Assembly: GCA_900544445.1 (NCBI GenBank)
Contig: UQVK01000101.1
Location: 1 to 13,841, forward strand
DNA length: 13,841 bases
From: an uncultured Lachnospiraceae bacterium
GTDB lineage: Bacteria > Bacillota > Clostridia > Lachnospirales > Lachnospiraceae
Reading direction: 5' to 3'
Made by a program: the position numbers and the translations under genes. The notes below the pieces were generated by a model. That model saw nothing but the letters and a program-made list of their open reading frames with translations. It did no database searches and was not told the DNA's origin. Shown piece by piece: positions 1 through 7,051 of this stretch. Within the stretch, counting starts at the first letter, position 1; each line of letters opens with the position of its first letter.

Positions 1-18
1 GAGTGCGCATCAACGTCT

Positions 19-61
19 TTTTTTATACAATAGGAAAGGAACTTTCCTATTGTATAAAAAA
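19..61. terminator. Perfect 20-bp palindromic hairpin, probable bidirectional terminator
   Basis: Positions 19-38 pair perfectly with 42-61 around a 3-nt loop (GAA). The outer ends are a T run on one side and an A run on the other, so a U-tract follows the stem on either strand. It lies downstream of asnA (minus strand) and could also end a plus-strand gene lying to the left of the window. Its right arm shares the A run 56-61 with the next hairpin, so the two cannot fold fully at the same time. Confidence 0.8.
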
Positions 62-121
62 GATTATCCCGTGAGGGTCCAGGGAGCTGAAAAGCCTGGA
101 GCACGCGGGATAATCTTTTTT
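56..121 (-). terminator. Long-stem terminator downstream of asnA
   Basis: Bases 56-71 pair with 106-121 (16 bp: six A-T pairs then GATTATCCCG/CGGGATAATC). The loop holds a second small hairpin, TCCAGG 78-83 with CCTGGA 95-100. Read on the minus strand the outer stem ends in TTTTTT about 40 nt after the asnA stop, as expected of a factor-independent terminator. On the plus strand it also ends in a T run. The branched loop is unusual for a plain terminator. Confidence 0.7.
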
Positions 122-163
122 CAATTGACAGCTGCTGCAAAAGGGCCGTCTTCCGATAGCTGC

Positions 164-1174
164 CTACAGCAGGTGGATGCCGTTCTTCTCCGCCTCTTCC
201 ACGATTTCCGGCGGCCACAGGGAGGACTGTACCTCTCCGATGTGTGCCTTTCTGAGGAAGAACATACAGATGCGGGACTGGCCGATTCCGCCGCCGATGG
301 TAAAGGGAAGCTGCTCCTCGATGACCGCCTTCTGGAAGGGAAGAGAAGCCCGTTCCGGACAGCCGGCCTTTTCCAGCTGGGAAAGAAGGGCGTCCTTATC
401 CACGCGGATGCCCATGGAGGACAGCTCCAGCGCAATATCCAGAACCGGATAATAAACCACGATATCCGCGTTCAGGGACCAGTCGTCATAGTCCGGAGCG
501 CGTCCGTCGTGACGCTCGCCGGATTCCAGCACATCGCCGATCTGCATGATGCAGACGGCGCCCTTCGCCTTGGCGATGTAGTATTCCCGCTCCTTCGGGC
601 TGTAGTCGGGGAACATGTTCTCCAGCTCCTGCGTGGTGATGAAGAAAATGTCATGGGGCAGGATCTCTTCTATGTAGTCGTATTGAATGGACATGTATTT
701 TTCGGTTTTCCGAAGCACCTTATAAACGGTGCGCACCACATCCTTCAGCGTATCCAGATTGCGGTCCTGTCTGGAAATGATTTTTTCCCAGTCCCACTGA
801 TCCACATAAATGGAATGAATGTTGTCCGTGATCTCGTCCCTGCGGATGGCGCTCATGTCCGTATAGAGGCCTTCGCCTTCGCAGAAACCGTATTTTTTCA
901 GCGCGTAGCGCTTCCATTTTGCCAGGGACTGCACCACCTGGGCCTCGTATTCATTCTGCTCCTTGATACCAAAGGAAACAGGCCGTTCGACGCCGTTCAG
1001 ATTGTCATTCATGCCGGAAGCCGGATCCACAAAGAGCGGCGCTGATACGCGCAGCAGATTCAGCCGTTCCGCCAGCAGTCTCTGAAAGAAATCCTTTACC
1101 GTCTTGATTCCAACCTGCGTGTCATGCAGGGACAGCGCAGATTCATAGTTTTTCGGGATTTTCAAATGCTCCAT
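164..1174 (-). CDS. asnA: Aspartate-ammonia ligase (asparagine synthetase A)
   Basis: This 336-residue cytoplasmic enzyme makes asparagine from aspartate, ammonia and ATP through an aspartyl-adenylate. It is related to class II aminoacyl-tRNA synthetases. Family signatures visible are NDNLNGVERPVSF near the N-terminus, the block YVDQWDWEK, RAPDYDDWSLNADI, ELSSMGIRVD, and the C-terminal TIGGGIGQSRI that forms part of the ATP site. Length matches the family (about 330-340). I chose the ATG at 1174 (MEHLKIPKNYES) because GAGGT lies 4 nt upstream and the family N-terminus begins there; the in-frame ATG at 1207 has no ribosome binding site and overlaps a hairpin. It has its own promoter and is followed by terminators, so it is probably monocistronic. 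No T-box leader is present. Confidence 0.96.
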   Translation of the reverse strand: MEHLKIPKNYESALSLHDTQVGIKTVKDFFQRLLAERLNLLRVSAPLFVDPASGMNDNLNGVERPVSFGIKEQNEYEAQVVQSLAKWKRYALKKYGFCEGEGLYTDMSAIRRDEITDNIHSIYVDQWDWEKIISRQDRNLDTLKDVVRTVYKVLRKTEKYMSIQYDYIEEILPHDIFFITTQELENMFPDYSPKEREYYIAKAKGAVCIMQIGDVLESGERHDGRAPDYDDWSLNADIVVYYPVLDIALELSSMGIRVDKDALLSQLEKAGCPERASLPFQKAVIEEQLPFTIGGGIGQSRICMFFLRKAHIGEVQSSLWPPEIVEEAEKNGIHLL

Positions 1175-1192
1175 ATCTACCTCGTGATGATA

Positions 1193-1209
1193 GCCGCAAA
1201 GCGGCATTT
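1193..1209 (-). promoter_or_regulatory. Small GC hairpin just upstream of the asnA ribosome binding site
   Basis: On the minus strand the leader reads AAATGCCGC-TTT-GCGGC, with a 5-bp stem (GCCGC 1205-1201, GCGGC 1197-1193) and a 3-nt loop, ending about 18 nt before the start codon. A related hairpin stands in front of the YfhO gene (4932-4950) and in the leader of the MORN gene (8061-8076). Function is unknown; mRNA stability or translation control is possible. Confidence 0.45.
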
Positions 1210-1251
1210 GGTTTAAAAGAAATTTGCACAGAATGCAAGTGACACTTAATT

Positions 1252-1280
1252 ATATTAATCCATCACCGCAGTGATGTCAA
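1252..1280 (-). promoter_or_regulatory. asnA promoter with palindrome in the spacer
   Basis: On the minus strand TTGACA (1280-1275) is followed after 17 bp by TAATAT (1257-1252), close to the sigma-A consensus. The predicted start is near 1245, giving a leader of about 70 nt. A perfect inverted repeat CATCAC-CGCA-GTGATG (1261-1276) fills most of the space between -35 and -10. A second inverted repeat TTGCA-cagaa-TGCAA (1224-1238) lies just after the start point. Both positions suit operator sites, but no repressor is identified. Confidence 0.7.
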
Positions 1281-1289
1281 TGAACAATC

Positions 1290-2117
1290 CTACAGCACAC
1301 CGATTCCCTGGGCGAGAAGAAACACAGCCATCAGCGCGGGCTGGTGAATCATATAAATGGGAAGAGTATGTCTTCCGATGAATTCCAGAAAAGGGCAGAG
1401 ACGGTGTCTGAAAAAGGCCGGCCACTGCCGCAGACCGCGTCCGTACGGCGTGCAGCGGAAGGTAAAAAATCCGCTCCAGAACAGAAAGATCCAGGGGAGA
1501 AGCGAAAAATAGTCGGTGGAAAAGAAGCCGGGCCAGGGAAATCCCAGGATCATCATGAAAACGCCCCGATACAGAAAATCGGGAAGGGCGCACAGGCGCA
1601 GGCCTTCAAAACCGAGATACCCGGACGGCACATCCCTTGTCAGGAAAAAGAGAAGGAGACAGCAGATCAGGCCGGCCGGGGCAGGAATGCGTGTGAAAAG
1701 GGGATAAAGCAGCGCCGTGAGCAGTACCGCAAGGCCGAAAAAGCTTAAGACGCCCATGATGATCAGGGACTGTGGCATGACGAGAGCCGTGACAGCCGTG
1801 ATCAGGAGGCCGCAGGCGGTAAGCAGCAGTCCCCGCTTCACCCGGCGGCCTCCGTGAAAGCGGCCGAGACAGAAGGAGAAGCCGGACAGAAAGATGAACA
1901 GCCAGCAGATGCTCTGCTGCCACAGATAACCGGGCAGCCCCCGGTAGCCGGGGAGATTTACGCCGTAAAGGTAAACCAGATCATAGGCGCCGTGGTAGGC
2001 GATCATGGAAATCAGATTGATGCCGCGCAGCAGGTCCAGAAACCAGAGGCGGGAAGAGGCTGCGCGGTCAGCCGTTTCCTGGCTGACCGCGCCGGTGTTT
2101 GGAAACATTTTCATCAT
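1290..2117 (-). CDS. HGSNAT/DUF1624-type membrane acyltransferase-like protein
   Basis: This 275-residue polytopic membrane protein resembles the heparan-alpha-glucosaminide N-acetyltransferase catalytic domain family (DUF1624). The family moves acetyl groups across a membrane onto sugars. Visible are the N-terminal signature LWFLDLLRGINLISMIAYHG (about residues 24-43), the later WQQSICWLFIFLSGFSF, a run of about seven hydrophobic helices, and the C-terminal RHTLPIYMIHQP typical of membrane acyltransferases. The ATG overlaps the stop of the upstream YfhO gene as ATGA, and AAGGAGG lies 3 nt before it. The second ATG (2114) has better spacing (6 nt). Translational coupling to YfhO is therefore likely. 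In this operon I infer acylation of a cell-surface polymer or its glycan; the substrate cannot be read from sequence. Confidence 0.8.
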   Translation of the reverse strand: MMKMFPNTGAVSQETADRAASSRLWFLDLLRGINLISMIAYHGAYDLVYLYGVNLPGYRGLPGYLWQQSICWLFIFLSGFSFCLGRFHGGRRVKRGLLLTACGLLITAVTALVMPQSLIIMGVLSFFGLAVLLTALLYPLFTRIPAPAGLICCLLLFFLTRDVPSGYLGFEGLRLCALPDFLYRGVFMMILGFPWPGFFSTDYFSLLPWIFLFWSGFFTFRCTPYGRGLRQWPAFFRHRLCPFLEFIGRHTLPIYMIHQPALMAVFLLAQGIGVL

Positions 2118-4912
2118 GCGCCTCCTTCGCCCGAACCGGCAGAAGTCTGCGTTTCCTGCGGGCGGGACAACAGACGCTGTGTCCGGAATGCCGAAGCCTG
2201 TGTTTTGGGCCGCATCCGTCTCCGGCGTTCCAGGAGGACGATCGCCGCGAAAATGGCAAGGCAGATCAGACTTACAATGATTCCGATGGTCAGGCCGGCG
2301 GGGCGGTAGCGCATTTCAATGGTATGCTCCCCTTCCGTCAGCGACAGGCTGATGAAGGTATCGTCAAACAGGCCGGGCTGCACCTCCTCGCCGTCTACCA
2401 GAATCGTCCAGCCGGGCTCGTAGGCGACGCTGAGAATCAGCTCCCCTGCACGGGAAACGTCGATGTGGCCGTTTATATGGGTGGAGCTGTAGGAATCCAC
2501 CGTCATGGTCTGCTCGCCGAGGATGGAAATCACTTCGTCCATCACATCAAAATTCAGACGGTAGGCGGATACGTTCAGGCTGCTGCTGTCTTCAGAGGTC
2601 AGAGAGATCACATCCCCCGCATCATGCCAGCCAAGATCACAGATATAGTGATATTTTACCTGAGAGAAGCTTTTACTTCCCGCTTCGGATTCCATTTTCA
2701 GGGTATTGACGCCCGTATCTCCAACATAGGCATAGTAATGGCCGCTCACATCGGCAGTGATGGTGGTTGCGCCGTCTTCCTCCTGAAGGGCGCCTACGGA
2801 GGTGAACAGGTTCTGTTCCAGACCCAGAGCCTGCACCATGCGGTTCTGCGTATCGAGAGGCGTTGCCCCTTCAGAGTCCAGGGCGCGTTCCAGCGCGTCC
2901 GTGCGGGTATCGTCAATATTGCCAAGAAGCTCGTCAAGAGGAGAAGCCTCCGAAGCGGACTCCTCTGTTCCGGCCGTCTGGGAAGAAACGTTCTCATCTG
3001 TGAACGCACTTGCGGAAGCGTCTGCACTCCCGGAAGCTTCCGGGGTCTGCGCCGAGGCGGAGAAGCCGGACCCGGAGCTGATCATGAAGCCCAGCGGCAG
3101 GCTGTAGCGGCATTCATACAGGTAAATATCCCCCTCCTGATCGATCAGGGTATAGAGCAAGGGGTCCTCATTGGCGGAGCGGGAGAACACGTAACGCACG
3201 CCAAGCAGAGAGGAGGAAAGAGGCGTTGCACCGTCAAAGCAGTAGAACACCTTGCTGTCGCTCATGCCCATTTTGTCATAAAAATCCTGCACATGTCCGT
3301 TGGAAGTGGAGGAGAACAGGGAAGCCGTGGGATAGCCCACCAGCGTGCCGTCGTTCTTGGTGACCCGGCTGGTCTTTTCAAACCGGTAGAAGTCCGTATC
3401 CCGTTCCCTGGTCCTCTCAACCAGCGTCTGATAGCTGTCCAGGTTGTTCAGGTAGCTGCTTCTGCTGGTGACAGAGCAGCTGGTGGTGTAGGTGTTAACG
3501 GCGGCTTCCACGGTTACGGAGGTCAGCGTCAGAACCGCGAGAAGACACATGCCATAACGTTTCCCTTCCGCTGCGGCATTTCTGTTCCGGTAAAAATAAA
3601 GAAACACGCCGTACAGGCACAGGAAGAGAGCGGTCAGAAGGAAGGTTTCCGTCCGGTATGCCTCCTCATCCGCCATCAGCTTTTCAAACAGGAGCACAAA
3701 GCCCAGGGAAAGACAGAAGCAGCCTCCCAGCGCCTTCAGCGAGCAGCCGCGGATGTTCAGAACCGCCTTTGCGCAGAGGGTGAGCAGCAGGAAGATATAC
3801 AGGAAGGACTGTCTGCAGGGCAGAGAATCCGGATAGTTCAGGCCGTGCCAGATGAAGTTGAGCATATTTGTGGAAAAGCTCAGAAGCATAAAGGCCAGAA
3901 GCCCGATGTATGCCGCCTTTTCCCGCAGGGAGATTCTGGTATTCGTCACATACAGGGGGACCAGCAGAAAAACGGCCACGCCGCAGTAGATGTTGGGCCA
4001 GTGATCCAGACCCGTTTCCACATTCACGTTCATGCAGTGCCTTGCGATCATATCAAGGAAGGAAAAATAGAAGGTCAGCGTGTCCGGAAAATTAAATTCA
4101 CTGAAGTCTGTCAGGTGAAGCGCCGCATATTCCGGAATGAGAAGCACGGCCGCCAATCCTCCCGCAAGGAGAGAGAAGAGGGCAAACCGGACAGCCGCGG
4201 CGCCCATTTGTCTCAGGGACATGTGAGAGCAGACGAGCTGCAGCAGGAAATATAGCACCAGGAAAATGCAGACCATGATGGAAATATAGTAGTTGGAGAG
4301 AATGCACAGCGCCAGGCTGATGCAGTAGAGCTTATATTTTCCCTCCTTTACCAGAGCCTCCAGGCCCACCGCGATCAGCGGAAACAGGACGACGCAGTCC
4401 AGCCACATCACATTCCAGTTGTAGGCCGCCAGGAAGCCGGAAAGTGCATAAAAAATGGCGAAGGGAACCAGCACGAAGCTCTTCGTTTTAAAATGGCGGG
4501 TCAGATAAAAGCAGAAGGTAAAGCCGCACAGACCGATTTTCAGAGCCACCAGCCAGGTCATGAATTCGATCAGGTACTGATCGGGCACCAGAACCACCAG
4601 CCAGTTGATGGGGCTCGCCATATAATAACCGTACAGCGCGAGAAAATTGGAGCCTATCCCCACATTCCAGGAATAGAGAAGGCTGTCCCCGCTTTTCAGT
4701 TTGCTCTGCATTTCGGAGAGAAAGGGGACATACTGGTGATACATGTCGGAATGCATGAAGCTCTCATCCCCGAACGGATATACGCCGTTGATGATGAAAA
4801 TGCCGCACATGACGGCGAGGGGGATAAGAAAGGAAAGCAGGCAGGCCGCGTTCTGACGCGCGGCCGCGGGCAGCTTTCGGAAAGAGAAACGCTGCGAAAG
4901 GGTTGTTGTCAT
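2114..4912 (-). CDS. YfhO-family membrane glycosyltransferase-like protein (GT-C fold)
   Basis: This is a 932-residue YfhO-family protein. The first membrane helix (about 24-43) is followed by an outside loop with acidic DESFMHSDMYHQY (about 49-61), the place where GT-C enzymes carry catalytic acids. Many membrane helices follow to about residue 480, then a large extracellular domain, one C-terminal helix (AGLTIGIIVSLICLAIF) and a basic tail. In Bacillus and Listeria, YfhO proteins have been linked to glycosylation of lipoteichoic acid, which fits the LTA-synthase-like neighbour 82 nt upstream. About residues 610-660 form a Ser/Ala/Glu-rich low-complexity stretch inside the extracellular domain that looks like a lineage-specific insertion. 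Start: ATG with AGGAGG 9 nt upstream. It is translationally coupled to the downstream acyltransferase gene. Confidence 0.88.
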   Translation of the reverse strand: MTTTLSQRFSFRKLPAAARQNAACLLSFLIPLAVMCGIFIINGVYPFGDESFMHSDMYHQYVPFLSEMQSKLKSGDSLLYSWNVGIGSNFLALYGYYMASPINWLVVLVPDQYLIEFMTWLVALKIGLCGFTFCFYLTRHFKTKSFVLVPFAIFYALSGFLAAYNWNVMWLDCVVLFPLIAVGLEALVKEGKYKLYCISLALCILSNYYISIMVCIFLVLYFLLQLVCSHMSLRQMGAAAVRFALFSLLAGGLAAVLLIPEYAALHLTDFSEFNFPDTLTFYFSFLDMIARHCMNVNVETGLDHWPNIYCGVAVFLLVPLYVTNTRISLREKAAYIGLLAFMLLSFSTNMLNFIWHGLNYPDSLPCRQSFLYIFLLLTLCAKAVLNIRGCSLKALGGCFCLSLGFVLLFEKLMADEEAYRTETFLLTALFLCLYGVFLYFYRNRNAAAEGKRYGMCLLAVLTLTSVTVEAAVNTYTTSCSVTSRSSYLNNLDSYQTLVERTRERDTDFYRFEKTSRVTKNDGTLVGYPTASLFSSTSNGHVQDFYDKMGMSDSKVFYCFDGATPLSSSLLGVRYVFSRSANEDPLLYTLIDQEGDIYLYECRYSLPLGFMISSGSGFSASAQTPEASGSADASASAFTDENVSSQTAGTEESASEASPLDELLGNIDDTRTDALERALDSEGATPLDTQNRMVQALGLEQNLFTSVGALQEEDGATTITADVSGHYYAYVGDTGVNTLKMESEAGSKSFSQVKYHYICDLGWHDAGDVISLTSEDSSSLNVSAYRLNFDVMDEVISILGEQTMTVDSYSSTHINGHIDVSRAGELILSVAYEPGWTILVDGEEVQPGLFDDTFISLSLTEGEHTIEMRYRPAGLTIGIIVSLICLAIFAAIVLLERRRRMRPKTQASAFRTQRLLSRPQETQTSAGSGEGGA

Positions 4913-4931
4913 GGATGTTATCCTCCTGTTT

Positions 4932-4950
4932 TGCCGCCGCAGGCGGCATT
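4932..4950 (-). promoter_or_regulatory. GC hairpin directly upstream of the YfhO ribosome binding site
   Basis: A perfect 7-bp inverted repeat TGCCGCC-GCA-GGCGGCA (4932-4948) lies 4 nt before the AGGAGG of the YfhO gene. On the minus strand the 16-mer AATGCCGCCTGCGGCG (4950-4935) is identical to 8062-8077 on the plus strand. It may protect the processed mRNA end or tune translation of YfhO relative to the upstream gene; this is inference. Confidence 0.5.
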
Positions 4951-4960
4951 CAAATCATAA

Positions 4961-4982
4961 AAGAACGGCGTCAGCCATTCTT
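4961..4982 (-). terminator. Weak terminator/attenuator between LTA synthase and YfhO genes
   Basis: Thirteen nt after the LTA-synthase-like stop codon, the minus strand reads AAGAATGGC-TGAC-GCCGTTCTT, a 9-bp stem with one G-U pair, followed by TTATG. The U-tract is short, so partial termination is more likely than a full stop. This would lower YfhO expression relative to the first gene of the operon. Confidence 0.45.
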
Positions 4983-4994
4983 TGCGCCCTGTTG

Positions 4995-6797
4995 TCAGTC
5001 AGCGGAATAATCAAAAAGTCTGTAATACTGATAGCCCTTATAGTCGGAAAGCAGTTCGGACTGATCGTCGGCGTTGGTAAAGGTACCGTCAGCCAGCGTT
5101 ACATGGTTGGCGGAGATCACAGGAACCGTTTCGGAAAAAACGGAAAGATAGGTAAAATATCCGTCCATTGGAACCCCGGCAGCGAGCAGGGTTTTTGCCC
5201 CGAGATAATTAACGCTGGTCTCTACTCCAGTTTCCTCTTCGATATCGAAGTTTGCCCAGATGAAGAAGGGAACCTTATAGCGGTCCGCCTGCTCTTCCTC
5301 CGTCAGAGTGGAACTGCTTTTCCCATTCTGTTTCAGGATCGGCTCGATTACCGAATTTGTGGTCTGATGATCGCCAAAGAAAACGATAATGGTATCCTCC
5401 TCCTGCTCTTCAAAATAGGAAATGAGTTCACCAAGCGCCGCATCGCTCAGGCTGAGAAGAGAAAGATAGTTGTTCAGCGTCTGGGAGCCGCCTTCCACTT
5501 CAATCTGCGGATCGAAGTTATCAAAGCTTTCCGTATAGGAGGAATGGTTCTGCATGGTTACGTTGAACAGAAACAGCGGGTTGTCGCCCTTATTTTCATA
5601 GATTTCAACGATCTTTTCAAAATCGGACTGGTCGCTTACATAATTGCGGACCTTAGCTGCATTGTCAAAATCCGGGAGGAAATACATTTCCGAAAATCCC
5701 ATTGCGGGATAGACCGTATCCCGGTCCCAGCCGGAGGCATTGTAGGGATGCATGGCGACCGTCTGATAGCCCAGACCCGCCAGGTGCGAGGCCAGAGAAG
5801 GCGTCTCTCCCTTGATATACTGCTGATAGGGAATGCTGCCCTGCGGCAGAAAGGCCATGGTATTTCCCGTCAGATATTCGAATTCGGTATTGGCCGTATT
5901 TCCGCCGAGAACGGAAACGTTCAGCCAGCCGGAAACGGTGTTTTCAGCGCCATCAAGCAGGCTGTGGACGAAGGGCATATAATCCTGATTCACCGTAAAA
6001 TCACCCAGAATCGCCGGATCGGAAAACGCTTCGTCCATGATGACAATGATGTTCGGAAACTCTCCCTCATCAGAACCGGCTCCTGCCATGGCCGGTTCGC
6101 TCATGGATTCCTCCTCCAGAGCGGCGAGTTCCTGTGCCGCCGTATCCGCGTTATAGCCCGCCGGCTTATCCACGGACAGATACCGCAGCTCCATGACGAA
6201 GGCCAGGGCCGTTCCGTTCTTATAGCTGATGGTGGTGGGAGTGAAAAGCTTGTTGTACAGGCGCAGTTTCTGCTCCACAATTTCATCGGAATGGAACATC
6301 AGTCCGAACGCGCCCAGCATGACGACGAGTGTGGCCGCCATGGGAAGCCGCAGCTTCCAGGTACCCTTTTTCAGGGTGAAACGGCAGAAAAATTCCAGGA
6401 TCAGAAGAAAAAGGAAGCCAAGCACCACAAGAAGCGCCTGACGGTCCAGGGTATAATCATAATTGCCCGCCACACTGGCCGCCGTTCCAATGGAAAGCAG
6501 ATCCCAGGGCTGGATCGGGACGGAACGGAAATTCAGAACAAAATAATTGGCGAGTCCGTATATGGCAAAGAACAGGGTTTCCGCCATCAGAGCCACATGG
6601 AGCTTTCCAAAGACGGAAAACAGAAGCAGAGCCAGAAGCTCAAACATGATCAGGTTCAGAACCTGCGGCGTTGTCTTCATGGTCTCAAACGGGTTGTGGG
6701 TGTACCACTCCAGCAGGTAAAATGTGGCAGCCGGGGCGATAAACAGCATGATCAGGCTGAGACGGCTCTCCCGGATCTTTTGTATCACTTTTTTCAT
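4995..6797 (-). CDS. LTA synthase family protein (membrane phosphoglycerol transferase, sulfatase fold)
   Basis: This 600-residue enzyme has about five N-terminal membrane helices (to roughly residue 170) and an extracellular sulfatase-fold domain. The family polymerises or transfers glycerol-phosphate from phosphatidylglycerol. The active-site set is complete: IMDEAFSD (E256), nucleophile T301 in GGNTANTEFEYLTG, MQNHSSY (H418), and D476/H477 in FFGDHQ. These match S. aureus LtaS residues E255, T300, H416, D475 and H476 from memory, almost in register. An acidic Ser/Ala/Glu linker joins membrane and catalytic parts. The ATG at 6797 has its AGGAGG 15 nt upstream, unusually far; in-frame ATT codons at 6800 and 6803 lie closer. 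First gene of the operon with YfhO and the acyltransferase. Confidence 0.92.
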   Translation of the reverse strand: MKKVIQKIRESRLSLIMLFIAPAATFYLLEWYTHNPFETMKTTPQVLNLIMFELLALLLFSVFGKLHVALMAETLFFAIYGLANYFVLNFRSVPIQPWDLLSIGTAASVAGNYDYTLDRQALLVVLGFLFLLILEFFCRFTLKKGTWKLRLPMAATLVVMLGAFGLMFHSDEIVEQKLRLYNKLFTPTTISYKNGTALAFVMELRYLSVDKPAGYNADTAAQELAALEEESMSEPAMAGAGSDEGEFPNIIVIMDEAFSDPAILGDFTVNQDYMPFVHSLLDGAENTVSGWLNVSVLGGNTANTEFEYLTGNTMAFLPQGSIPYQQYIKGETPSLASHLAGLGYQTVAMHPYNASGWDRDTVYPAMGFSEMYFLPDFDNAAKVRNYVSDQSDFEKIVEIYENKGDNPLFLFNVTMQNHSSYTESFDNFDPQIEVEGGSQTLNNYLSLLSLSDAALGELISYFEEQEEDTIIVFFGDHQTTNSVIEPILKQNGKSSSTLTEEEQADRYKVPFFIWANFDIEEETGVETSVNYLGAKTLLAAGVPMDGYFTYLSVFSETVPVISANHVTLADGTFTNADDQSELLSDYKGYQYYRLFDYSAD

Positions 6798-6873
6798 AAT
6801 AATTTCCAGATTCCTCCTCAAAATCCTCTTTCCAATGCCTCTTTGGGGCAGAATATGCCATGATTTCTGTTAC

Positions 6874-6902
6874 ATTCTAGTCAGGGAAAGGGAATCTGTC
6901 AA
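6874..6902 (-). promoter_or_regulatory. Promoter of the LTA synthase-YfhO-acyltransferase operon
   Basis: On the minus strand TTGACA (6902-6897) is followed after exactly 17 bp by TAGAAT (6879-6874), one mismatch from consensus. Predicted transcription start is near 6867, leaving a leader of about 70 nt before the ATG at 6797. Confidence 0.8.
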
Positions 6903-6908
6903 GTAAAG

Positions 6909-6932
6909 CCACAAAGAATTCATACTTTGTGG
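6909..6932. promoter_or_regulatory. Inverted repeat between divergent promoters (candidate operator)
   Basis: CCACAAAG (6909-6916) and CTTTGTGG (6925-6932) form a perfect 8-bp inverted repeat with an 8-bp centre. It starts 7 bp upstream of the -35 of the minus-strand polymer operon and abuts the -10 of the candidate plus-strand promoter. A protein bound here could affect both directions. There is no T run after either arm, so a terminator is less likely. Confidence 0.5.
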
Positions 6933-6938
6933 TATGAT
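6930..6938 (+). promoter_or_regulatory. Candidate extended -10 promoter for the GNAT gene
   Basis: TGG-TATGAT is an extended -10 element (TGN plus a one-mismatch -10). No good -35 is visible at the right distance. The predicted start near 6945 would place the structured leader 6954-7025 in the GNAT mRNA. Confidence 0.45.
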
Positions 6939-6953
6939 GGGGTTACAGTTCAC

Positions 6954-7025
6954 TCATCCGCCAGTACCAGACAGAGGTCATGCTGCACGAACAGATGACT
7001 GGCTCTGACGGATGACCTGATCAGG
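6954..7025 (+). promoter_or_regulatory. Structured 5' leader of the GNAT gene with competing stems
   Basis: TCATCCG (6954-6960) pairs with CGGATGA (7009-7015). The stem continues inward through CAG/CTG, CCAG/CTGG and TCAT/ATGA to a 13-nt loop, giving about 18 pairs in 62 nt. AGGTCAT (6975-6981) can instead pair perfectly with ATGACCT (7012-7018), which excludes the first stem. A 10-bp palindrome CCTGATCAGG (7016-7025) follows, 15 nt before the GGAGGAG ribosome binding region. I do not recognise a known riboswitch class. Confidence 0.45.
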
Positions 7026-7051
7026 AAAATACCGGAAGGAGGAGAAAAGGG

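Noticed and set aside
1175..1245. T-box leader for asnA
   Set aside because: The leader is only about 70 nt and lacks the T-box AGGGTGG motif and stem I; T-box leaders are much longer.
1261..1276. CATCAC/GTGATG dyad as the terminator of the acyltransferase operon
   Set aside because: The stem is only 6 bp with no T run after it on the minus strand, and it lies between -35 and -10 of the asnA promoter; an operator is more likely.
2099..4255. A 718-codon open frame on the plus strand across the YfhO gene
   Set aside because: It lies antisense to a well-supported YfhO gene, has no ribosome binding site, and its translation is Gln/His/Arg-rich and unlike any protein family. The same applies to long antisense frames at 50-1045, 4911-6863 and 9463-11475.
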